Source: Spirochaetia bacterium (GTDB taxonomy: Bacteria > Spirochaetota > Spirochaetia > JABMQR01). Taken from it: 20,779 bases of DNA. The position numbers and the translations under genes were made by a program. Shown here one piece after another: positions 9,112 through 15,306 of the stretch. Positions within the stretch are counted from its first letter, which is position 1; every line of letters starts with the position of its first letter. The DNA is taken from positions 1-20,779 of the forward strand of contig JADHUD010000010.1 of assembly GCA_016784705.1 (NCBI GenBank). Direction: 5' to 3'. The notes beneath the pieces are model-generated. The model saw nothing but the letters and a program-made list of their open reading frames with translations, was not told the DNA's origin and made no database searches.

Positions 9112-9298
9112 AGTTCTGTTTGGAAAGAATCACCACATTTTATTTTCTGGAAGTATACCTCTCAAATCAAGTCAGCAGAAGCACCCATACGGTCGAATCC
9201 CTCAGGGACACTCTAACAATATTCAGAAGATTCGTGCAGGAGAAATTGAAATTTGGAATAGGAGGTTTCACCTTCGACCGGTGCGACAGGGACTGCTT

Positions 9299-9596
9299 GT
9301 TTGATTCTCAAACGAACGAGAGAAGCGGAACCAACAAGTTGGTTCCATTTCCGATGTGAGTGAACAACCAAAGGTTGTTTCAGGAGTTTGCGTTGCAAAC
9401 TCCCAAGCTGAACGGTTTTACCGTTGGGAACCCTAAGCATGGAGTTTTGCATAAGCAAAACTCCCAAGCTGAACGGTATACCGTTCAGCAGTTTTCAGCG
9501 GAATAGAACCGCCAAAGCGGTTCTGGATCCCAAGCTCACCTACGGTGAGCCGTTTGCCTAAGACATAAGCAAAGTTTATGTCCGGGTATTGATACC
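9299..9596. repeat. Array of about eleven short perfect hairpins with a recurring CCCAAGCT linker
   Basis: Stems, read along the + strand: GTTTGA (9299-9304/9308-9313), GGAACCAAC (9327-9335/9338-9346), AACAACC (9363-9369/9373-9379), GGAGTTTGC (9383-9391/9395-9403), AACGGT (9411-9416/9420-9425), GGAGTTTTGC (9441-9450/9455-9464), a 22-bp perfect palindrome (9468-9489), AGAACCGC (9505-9512/9517-9524), GCTCACC (9534-9540/9544-9550), GACATAA (9562-9568/9576-9582) and GGTAT (9585-9589/9592-9596). Most loops are 2-4 bases. The stems differ from one another, but CCCAAGCT recurs at 9402, 9463 and 9529, and the AACGGT stem occurs twice. No uridine runs follow, so these are not ordinary terminators. I do not recognise the class. 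Small reading frames through the array look like by-products of the repeats. Confidence 0.75.
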
Positions 9597-9965
9597 TTTC
9601 ATTTCCTCGACTACCTAAAGGAGCTGGGAAACTCACCTTCGACACGCAACCACCGGCTTGCTGGTTTGAAAAGCTATCTCAATTGCGCCAGCGATGTAGA
9701 TATCGCGCTTCAATCGATCTCTCTTCGGGCAAAGAGTGTTCCTCCTGTGAAAACTTCAAAGCGGGAGAAGGGAATCCTTTCCAGCTCTTTCTTGTTCAAT
9801 ATAAGCAATAAACCTTTTAATAAGGGTATGGCTGAAATCCTCAAGAGTCAATATCTCCGCATTGATAAGCTCCTTATCTCGGATAAACAGGAGAAGTAGA
9901 GAAAAAGTATCACCGTGGGTTATTTTTATTCATCCGCCAACAAAAAACAGCAGTATTTCGGTAAA
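9597..9965. other. Gene-free stretch with weaker palindromes
   Basis: No convincing gene is present. A 77-codon frame at 9666-9899 is open but has no clear ribosome site or recognised family. Weak palindromes continue here: ACCGGC/GCTGGT (9652-9665), GCGAT/ATCGC (9691-9706), CTCTT/AAGAG near 9721-9736, and a two-part stem CTCC-TTATC/GATAA-GGAG (9870-9893). TCACCTTCGAC at 9633-9643 repeats the same 11 bases at 9268-9278 on the other side of the hairpin array. The stretch reads as decayed or structural DNA. Confidence 0.5.
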
Positions 9966-9994
9966 TTTACTATATTGTACATACTGGATATAAT
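9966..9994 (+). promoter_or_regulatory. Consensus-like sigma70 promoter before the transposase relic
   Basis: TTTACT (9966-9971), a 17-base spacer and a perfect TATAAT (9989-9994). The predicted start of transcription, about 10001, coincides with the first ATG of the transposase relic at 10000, so an mRNA from it would be nearly leaderless or would use a later start. It may be the original promoter of the element. Confidence 0.5.
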
Positions 9995-9999
9995 ACATC

Positions 10000-10692
10000 A
10001 TGTTCAAATTCCTTCGATCTCTACTCAATTCAATATTCCATACTATTTTTAGGAATAGAAAGAATCTCATCTTCACCCTGCTTCTGCTCAAGAAAGAGAA
10101 TGAGATGTATAAGCGTCACCTCAATCTTCAAAATAAGAGATTATATTTCAGGAAAACAGATAAGTTTTCTCTTGCGATGATAAATGCTCTATCTGCAAGA
10201 GCAGTCAATCATCTAACAGTAGTAAACCCTGAAACAGTCTTGAGCTGGCAACGCAGATTCATCAAGAATTTCTGGAGTTATACACATAATCCTCCTGGAA
10301 GAAAGCCTATCTCCAGAGATATCTAAAATCTGATCCTTGAGATGAAAAAGGATAATTATCTCTGGGGCTGCAAGAAGATTGCGAATGAATTGAAGAAAAT
10401 AATCATTGATATTCATTACACTACAGTGAATAAGATTATCGGTACATTCCGGAAGCAAGGATTGCTTCAACCGAATGGCTCCTGGAAAAAGTTTCTCAAG
10501 ATGCACTGGGATTCATTTATCGCCATGGACTTCATGACAATTGATACGCTATTTGGCAAACGACTCTACCTTCTTATCATGCTTGAACTGAAATCCAGAA
10601 GAATTGTCAAATGGAATCTCACAGAATCCCTGGGAGAGAATCTGAGTATCTGGAGGAAAACTATCCCAGTGTCGATGCTGAGGAATTTATAA
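10000..10692 (+). pseudogene. Transposase relic with integrase core (rve type), nonsense-interrupted and 3'-truncated
   Basis: One reading frame carries both halves, split by a TAA at 10324-10326. The N-terminal half, residues 1-108 (MFKFLRSLLNSIF..., LLLKKENEMYKRHL, NPETVLSWQRRFIKNFW), and the C-terminal half (KKDNYLWGCKKIANEL, TVNKIIGTFRKQGLLQP) are the helix-turn-helix region of a DDE integrase-core transposase resembling IS481/IS3-type proteins. The catalytic core begins at AMDFMTIDTLFGKRLYLLIMLELKSRRIV, holding only the first acidic residue; homology stops after WNLTESL and the remaining DDE residues are missing. From about 10632 another frame (YLEENYPSVDAEEFIKSVP, stop 10734-10736) has coding-like composition but no recognised family. 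No terminal inverted repeats were found. The gene cannot be functional. Confidence 0.8.
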
Positions 10693-10749
10693 AATCTGTC
10701 CCTAGAAAATGCTGTAGAATTACTTATGAAGCTTGATTGTGTAGTATAA

Positions 10750-11019
10750 ACTAAAAATACCATCCGGGATTTTTACTTGACAAAACACACACTCGCCCTG
10801 CAGGCTGCTGAACTGCAAATCAATCTCGCATTCCGCCAGCTGGAAACCGCTAAACTACAACTGCAGAAGGGTGAAATTTATCCATCTGATGTAACAGCGG
10901 CCGAGTTGCCGTATCTGCAGGCGCTAGAGAATAGAGAGGGGGTATCTCGGGATAGATATCTACAGATTCTGGAGATGCTAATGTTGATGAATGAGTCTTT
11001 GTTATCATATTTTGAATAG
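10750..11019 (+). pseudogene. C-terminal remnant of a TolC-like outer-membrane efflux protein
   Basis: About 90 codons are open from just after a stop at 10747-10749. The peptide is amphipathic and helical: ALQAAELQINLAFRQLETAK, LQLQKGEIYPSDVTAAEL, then LPYLQALENREGVSRDRYLQ. The pattern of a long helix, a G-x-x-x-P/S-D-V-x-x-A-E turn and a second helix is that of the last repeat of TolC/OEP-family proteins. The apparent start codon, TTG at 10777, has no ribosome site, and the other 300-400 residues of a TolC protein are absent. It abuts the truncated transposase relic, which suggests a deletion joined the two. Confidence 0.6.
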
Positions 11020-11092
11020 TTTTTTACTCAAAACCAGCAGCTTCGGAGTAAGCCTGTATTTTTTTTAAATTGCGGCGCTGCTTAGGGAAATA

Positions 11093-11947
11093 TTACAATA
11101 GTGCCCGATATTTATTGGGGCTCAAACCCTCTAAGCTTTTAAATACCGTTGAAAAATAACTGCTGCTTTCAAAACCTACTTCAGCGGAAATATCTGAAAT
11201 CTTTCTAATTGGAAATTTCAGCATTAACTCCTTTGCACGATCGATACGTCTTTGGTTGAGGTATTCTGTTGGTCTCTGTCGGGTTACTTCCTTGAAAATT
11301 TCACAAAAGTATTGGGGAGTGACACCGGCGACATCTGCAAGGTCATCATTAGTTATTTGCCTGCCTAAGTTTTCACCAATATAGGCAAATACCTGGTTGA
11401 TTCGTTTTTCGTTGAAATTATGACTATCTTTGCTGTTGTTCTTAACATATTTGAATAGGTCAATTAAAAACTGATATGTCATGACTGAACCGTCAAGACC
11501 AGTAAGTTCAGTAGAACCGCTAAGGATCTGCAGGGCTTTACGTATGTGAGAAGCAATAATGAGGGGATCTGATATACTGAAAACATCACTCTCTTTAAGT
11601 CCGATATAGTGAAGCATATTTTCGATATGATACCCGTTAACCGTTATCCAGTGAACATACCAGGGCGGATTTTGTGCATAATAGATATGCGGGATACCGG
11701 GGTAGAGCAGCATACCGCTATTGGGTGGTACAGGGATAGAATGCCCGGTAACTTCTAAAATTCCCGTTCCTGAAATAGTTTGAATCCATTGGTAGACAGG
11801 ATATCCAAACGGTCTATCGATTGGGTATTGATAAAAATCACAACCAGCTCCTATCAGATGAAAAGGCAGCTCTTTTTCAAGCTCAGTCGGGGTGGCCAGG
11901 TGAAACACACCCTCCCGACGACCCTCATCATGTTGATTTTCAATCAT
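11093..11947 (-). CDS. AraC-family transcriptional regulator with cupin sensor domain
   Basis: A 284-residue regulator divergent from the right sugar operon, which it most likely activates when galactoside is present. Residues about 30-100 form the cupin-like sugar-binding domain (YPVYQWIQTISGTGILEVTG, SGMLLYPGIPHIYY, WYVHWITVNG). Residues about 182-284 carry two helix-turn-helix motifs: ITNDDLADVAGVTPQYFCEIFKEV and the second with ISDISAEVGFESSSYFSTVFK, ending in LSPNKYRALL, the AraC signature. The start ATG (complement of 11945-11947) is preceded by GGAG with 7-base spacing. A 269-bp intergenic region separates it from the operon and holds a probable operator and promoters. Confidence 0.93.
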   Translation of the reverse strand: MIENQHDEGRREGVFHLATPTELEKELPFHLIGAGCDFYQYPIDRPFGYPVYQWIQTISGTGILEVTGHSIPVPPNSGMLLYPGIPHIYYAQNPPWYVHWITVNGYHIENMLHYIGLKESDVFSISDPLIIASHIRKALQILSGSTELTGLDGSVMTYQFLIDLFKYVKNNSKDSHNFNEKRINQVFAYIGENLGRQITNDDLADVAGVTPQYFCEIFKEVTRQRPTEYLNQRRIDRAKELMLKFPIRKISDISAEVGFESSSYFSTVFKSLEGLSPNKYRALL

Positions 11948-11968
11948 AAATCACTCCAATATCTTAAT

Positions 11969-11974
11969 ATTATA
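11969..11974 (-). promoter_or_regulatory. Possible -10 box of the AraC-type regulator gene
   Basis: On the minus strand this reads TATAAT, about 20 bases ahead of the start codon. The -35 region 17 bases upstream is poor (TATCAA), which would suit a weak or regulated promoter. The match rests on six bases only. Confidence 0.35.
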
Positions 11975-12041
11975 CGATGAATCTGAGTATTTTGATAGAA
12001 CATTTAATTGATTAAAAAAAAAGATTAAACAAAAGTTGTAT

Positions 12042-12071
12042 TTTTATGCAAATGTTACGTTATTTTATGCA
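12042..12071 (+). promoter_or_regulatory. Probable AraC-type operator: direct repeat two helical turns apart
   Basis: TTTTATGCA occurs at 12042-12050 and 12063-12071, exactly 21 bp apart. Extending both copies upstream gives GTATTTTTATGCA and GTTATTTTATGCA, matching at 11 of 13 positions. AraC-family proteins typically bind two direct half-sites in consecutive major grooves with this spacing. The pair sits between the divergent regulator gene and the transporter operon, about 90 bp upstream of the -35 box. Confidence 0.6.
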
Positions 12072-12160
12072 TAAATAAGGAATATATCTATGTTGCTGTA
12101 TATATTTACACCCTGTAACTAATACCTTAAAATACTAAAACTAAAATGAAAATCTTATTG

Positions 12161-12188
12161 TTGACGGGTGGTTATACAGATTTATACT
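12161..12188 (+). promoter_or_regulatory. Promoter of the galactoside operon
   Basis: TTGACG (12161-12166), 16-base spacer, TATACT (12183-12188). The implied start near 12195 gives a short leader with AAGGAG at 12205-12210 and ATG at 12217. Its near-consensus elements, together with the upstream direct repeat, suggest AraC-type activation or modulation. Confidence 0.65.
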
Positions 12189-12216
12189 TAATTATCACGT
12201 TGAAAAGGAGAATTAT

Positions 12217-13455
12217 ATGAAAAAACGATTGATTTTATTAGTGTTGCTGTTATGTATGATTTCTGTAGGTTTATTTGCCGCAGGAGCAGAAGAGGCCTCA
12301 AACAAGTTAGTAATTAACTCCAATCTTTCCGATCCCGCCCCCAAAGCTGATTTAGCAAAAGTTGTGGAGCTGTTTAAAGCTGAGAATCCAGAGCTTGAAG
12401 TGCAGTTGAATACATTTGATCATGAAGCCTATAAAACTGCTATTCGTAACTTCCTGGCTACAGAAGCACCTGATGTTTGTCTGTGGTTTGCCGGAAACAG
12501 AATGAAATTCTTTGTTGATCAGGGATTATTTATGGCAGTGAATGATCTTTGGGAAGAAGAAGGTCTTTACGATTCCATGGCTTCCTCAGTAAAAGCAATG
12601 ACTGTTGATGGAAAACAGTATGGAGTTCCCTACTCCTATTACCAATGGGGCGTATATTATCGAATGGATGTCTTTGCAAAATATGGACTTGAAGAACCAA
12701 AAACATGGGACGAGTTCATGAATGTAAATGATACATTAGTAGCAAATGGTGTTACTCCTATAACTATAGGAACGAAATACTTATGGACTGCTGCTGGATG
12801 GTTCGATTATATGAACCTCCGTGTAAATGGATATGATTACCATATGAAACTCATGGCTGGTGAAGCAAGTTATCTGGATCCCGAACTTGATGCAGTTTTT
12901 GATTTGTGGGCAGATATGCTTAACAGCGGACACTTCCTTGAAAACCACGCAACCTACTCATGGCAGGAGGCTCAGGCTCCGCTTATCAGTGGTGATGCTG
13001 CTATGTATTTGATTGGAAACTTCATGATACCCGACATGGAAAGTGCCGGTGTTGTTGATAATATTGGTTTTTTCCAGTTTCCGATTATTGATTCCTCTGT
13101 GGGCGTATATGAAGATGCACCGACAGATACATTCCACATTCCTCAAAATGCCAAGAATGTAGCCAATGCCAAAAAATTTCTGGCATTCGTAGCCCGTCCG
13201 GATATTCAGACACTCCTGACATCAGGGTCTCTACCTCCAAACAAAAACTCTGTCGCTCCTACTGACCGCTTTAAAAAAGAGGGTTTTGACATGTTGGGAG
13301 CATCTGATGGACTTGCACAGTTCTACGACAGAGATACTACCCCTGAGATGGCAAAAGCAGGTATGGAAGGATTTCAGGAATTCATGGTATTTCCCGATAG
13401 AATTGATGCTATACGGGCAAGACTTGATGAAGAGAGAAAAAATATTTTTGAGTAA
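12217..13455 (+). CDS. ABC transporter sugar-binding protein of the galactoside operon
   Basis: A 412-residue family 1 solute-binding protein. Residues 1-21 are a signal peptide (MKKRLILLVLLLCMISVGLFA), cleaved before AGAEEASN; as in the left operon there is no lipobox cysteine. Family features include VVELFKAENPELEVQL, YGVPYSYYQWGVYYRMDVFA (central strand/hinge) and a C-terminal AKKFLAFVARPDIQTLL with a loop rich in N and P. ATG is supported by AAGGAG with 6-base spacing. It is first in the operon and is followed by a hairpin. Downstream LacZ- and MelA-type enzymes suggest the ligand is an alpha- and/or beta-galactoside. Confidence 0.92.
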   Translation: MKKRLILLVLLLCMISVGLFAAGAEEASNKLVINSNLSDPAPKADLAKVVELFKAENPELEVQLNTFDHEAYKTAIRNFLATEAPDVCLWFAGNRMKFFVDQGLFMAVNDLWEEEGLYDSMASSVKAMTVDGKQYGVPYSYYQWGVYYRMDVFAKYGLEEPKTWDEFMNVNDTLVANGVTPITIGTKYLWTAAGWFDYMNLRVNGYDYHMKLMAGEASYLDPELDAVFDLWADMLNSGHFLENHATYSWQEAQAPLISGDAAMYLIGNFMIPDMESAGVVDNIGFFQFPIIDSSVGVYEDAPTDTFHIPQNAKNVANAKKFLAFVARPDIQTLLTSGSLPPNKNSVAPTDRFKKEGFDMLGASDGLAQFYDRDTTPEMAKAGMEGFQEFMVFPDRIDAIRARLDEERKNIFE

Positions 13456-13488
13456 AGCTTGTTTTTATTCATTGTACTGAAAATTTAC

Positions 13489-13511
13489 CGGTGTGGATTT
13501 TATCCACACCG
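13489..13511 (+). promoter_or_regulatory. Intercistronic hairpin after the second binding-protein gene
   Basis: CGGTGTGGAT (13489-13498) pairs perfectly with ATCCACACCG (13502-13511) around a TTT loop. A T-rich but interrupted run follows (ATATTCTTTATCCC), so partial termination is possible. It lies 33 bases after the binding-protein stop and 43 before the permease start, matching the position of the hairpin in the left operon. Confidence 0.8.
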
Positions 13512-13554
13512 ATATTCTTTATCCCTTTTCGAGTTTGTGTAGGAGGTTCTCAGG

Positions 13555-14442
13555 ATGAAACAAGCAGCACAATATAAACTGTACCGTATGCAGCATAAAC
13601 TGGCACCGCTCTATTTCCTCTTACCGGCTTTGCTTCTCTTTGGAGTCTTTGTACTTTTTCCTATTTTCCAGAGCATTTGGATTAGTTTGCATAAATGGGA
13701 TGGATTCGGTCCCATGAAATGGGTTGGGATAAATAATTACGTCAGGTTAATCGGCGATGCAAGATTTATCAGTTCTTTAAAAAATAACGGTCTATGGCTT
13801 GCCTTGATGATGCTGGCGCCAGTATTTGGATTAGCATTAGCCCTATTCCTGAATCAGCAAGTTAAGGGAATAAGAGTGATTAAATCACTATTCTTTTTTC
13901 CTTTTGTTATCAATCTGGTAGTTATTGGATTGATTTTTTCCTGGTTCTACAACCCGGATCTCGGACTTTTGGCGGAAATATTTAAAATTTTCGGATTAAA
14001 ACCCATTCCTATTCTGGCAGATGAAAATCTGGCAACCTATGGAATAATTCTAGCCGGAATTTGGCCTCAAACAGCCTATTGTTTAATACTGTATCTTACG
14101 GGATTAACCGGTGTGAATGTACAAATTGTTGAAGCGGGAAGAATTGATGGAGCAGGCGGGATAAAAATGCTGAGGCATGTAATATTACCACAGCTTCGGC
14201 CTGCTACAATTGTTGCCCTCACAGTTACTGTCATAGGCTCACTGCGAAGTTTTGACCTTATAGCGATTATGACTGCAGGAGGACCCTGGGGAAGCTCCTA
14301 TGTTCTGGCATATCATATGTATGATGAAGCAATATTTAATTACAAAATGGGATATGGAGCTGCAATCGCAGTTGTGCTGTTTCTCGTTATGACAGTATTC
14401 ATTGGCTTGTTTCTGAAAAATATCATTTCATCGGAGAAATAA
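13555..14442 (+). CDS. ABC sugar transporter permease (MalF/UgpA type)
   Basis: A 295-residue inner-membrane permease. The N-terminal helix is at about 18-40 (PLYFLLPALLLFGVFVLFPI), followed by QSIWISLHKWDGFGPMKWVG, the usual periplasmic entry in this class. The ATPase-docking EAA loop is EAGRIDGAGGIKMLRHVILP at residues 193-212. MTAGGPWGSSYVLAYHMY is the class signature near the last helices. ATG is preceded by AGGAGG at 13541-13546. The second permease gene begins 2 bp after the stop. Confidence 0.93.
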   Translation: MKQAAQYKLYRMQHKLAPLYFLLPALLLFGVFVLFPIFQSIWISLHKWDGFGPMKWVGINNYVRLIGDARFISSLKNNGLWLALMMLAPVFGLALALFLNQQVKGIRVIKSLFFFPFVINLVVIGLIFSWFYNPDLGLLAEIFKIFGLKPIPILADENLATYGIILAGIWPQTAYCLILYLTGLTGVNVQIVEAGRIDGAGGIKMLRHVILPQLRPATIVALTVTVIGSLRSFDLIAIMTAGGPWGSSYVLAYHMYDEAIFNYKMGYGAAIAVVLFLVMTVFIGLFLKNIISSEK

Positions 14443-14444
14443 TT

Positions 14445-15302
14445 ATGTTTCCAGCACCAATTAATAGAAAACCGTTACCTGTAAGAACTCTCTATGTATT
14501 TGCTGTGATAGTAATTCTTATAATTTTTCTCCTTCCTCTAGCTGCAATACTGCTGACCTCAATAAGACCCGGTTCAGATATATCCAGCGGAAATTACTGG
14601 GGTGTACCAAGCCGTTTTGCCTTAATAGAAAACTATGGAGAAGTTTTTAATCCTGCAAGAAGCCCTATGCTTCGTTATTTTGTAAATAGTGCTTTAATTA
14701 CCATTCCGGCCGTATTTGTAGCTATTCTGATAAGTTCAATGGCAGGTTTTTCACTTGCTGTGTATCGTTTTAAAGGAAGAATTGCATTGTACGCCATGTT
14801 CATCGCCGGTAATTTTATTCCTTATCAAATCCTGATGATTCCTGTTCGTACCATGTTCGTCAAATTTGGATTGTTCGATACGATTTTTGGATTGGCTCTT
14901 TTTCATACCGCTTTCCAAACAGGTTTTGCCACATTCTTTTTAAGGAATTTTATTGTTACTTTGCCCTATTCACTTATTGAATCAGCCAGAGTGGAAGGAG
15001 CAACAGAGATACGGATTTTTCGGTCTATTATCCTTCCTCTGCTGAGACCTGCGTTGGCATCTCTCGGTGTTCTTCTTTTCACCTTTATTTGGAATGATTT
15101 CTTTTGGGCTTTAACCTTGGTACAAAGTGATAAAGCAAGACCTATAACTTTTGGGTTAAGCGCATTGAAGGGGCAGTGGCTCATAAGCTGGAATTTGATT
15201 GCCGCAGGTTCTGTTATTGCAGCTTTGCCATCAGTTATAGTATTCTTCATTCTACAAAAACAGTTTATCGCCGGATTAACGTTAGGCGGTGTTAAGGAGT
15301 AA
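14445..15302 (+). CDS. ABC sugar transporter permease (MalG/UgpE type)
   Basis: A 285-residue inner-membrane permease, partner of the previous one. Helices start near residues 15-38 (LYVFAVIVILIIFLLPLAAIL). The EAA loop is ESARVEGATEIRIFRSIILP at 179-198, and the protein ends with FIAGLTLGGVKE, the typical MalG-class ending. ATG follows GGAGAA at 14433-14438, inside the end of the upstream gene. No ATPase gene is nearby, so a shared MsmX-like subunit is inferred. The beta-galactosidase gene begins 4 bp after the stop. Confidence 0.93.
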   Translation: MFPAPINRKPLPVRTLYVFAVIVILIIFLLPLAAILLTSIRPGSDISSGNYWGVPSRFALIENYGEVFNPARSPMLRYFVNSALITIPAVFVAILISSMAGFSLAVYRFKGRIALYAMFIAGNFIPYQILMIPVRTMFVKFGLFDTIFGLALFHTAFQTGFATFFLRNFIVTLPYSLIESARVEGATEIRIFRSIILPLLRPALASLGVLLFTFIWNDFFWALTLVQSDKARPITFGLSALKGQWLISWNLIAAGSVIAALPSVIVFFILQKQFIAGLTLGGVKE

Positions 15303-15306
15303 CTGG

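Noticed and set aside
9299..9596. CRISPR array
   Set aside because: There is no constant repeat with unique spacers; the variable parts are the palindromic stems and only a short linker recurs. No cas gene is present.
9299..9596. Integron attC sites
   Set aside because: Imperfect hairpins with paired R/L boxes and an integrase gene would be expected; these stems are short and perfect and no integrase was seen.
9120..9645. Open frames across the hairpin array (9120-9359 +, 9213-9467 -, 9433-9645 -)
   Set aside because: They run through palindromes. The repeated peptide TVQLGS in two minus-strand frames comes from the repeated linker and AACGGT stem. None has a convincing ribosome site or known family.
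9666..9899. 77-codon frame as a gene
   Set aside because: No ribosome site and no recognised family; it lies in decayed DNA beside the relics.
11025..11075. Terminator between the TolC-like stub and the AraC gene
   Set aside because: A T-run (11059-11066) exists, but the stem before it is only about 4 bp (GCTT/AAGC).
15289..15306. GTG start for the beta-galactosidase
   Set aside because: It overlaps the end of the permease gene; ATG 15307 has AAGGAG at proper spacing.
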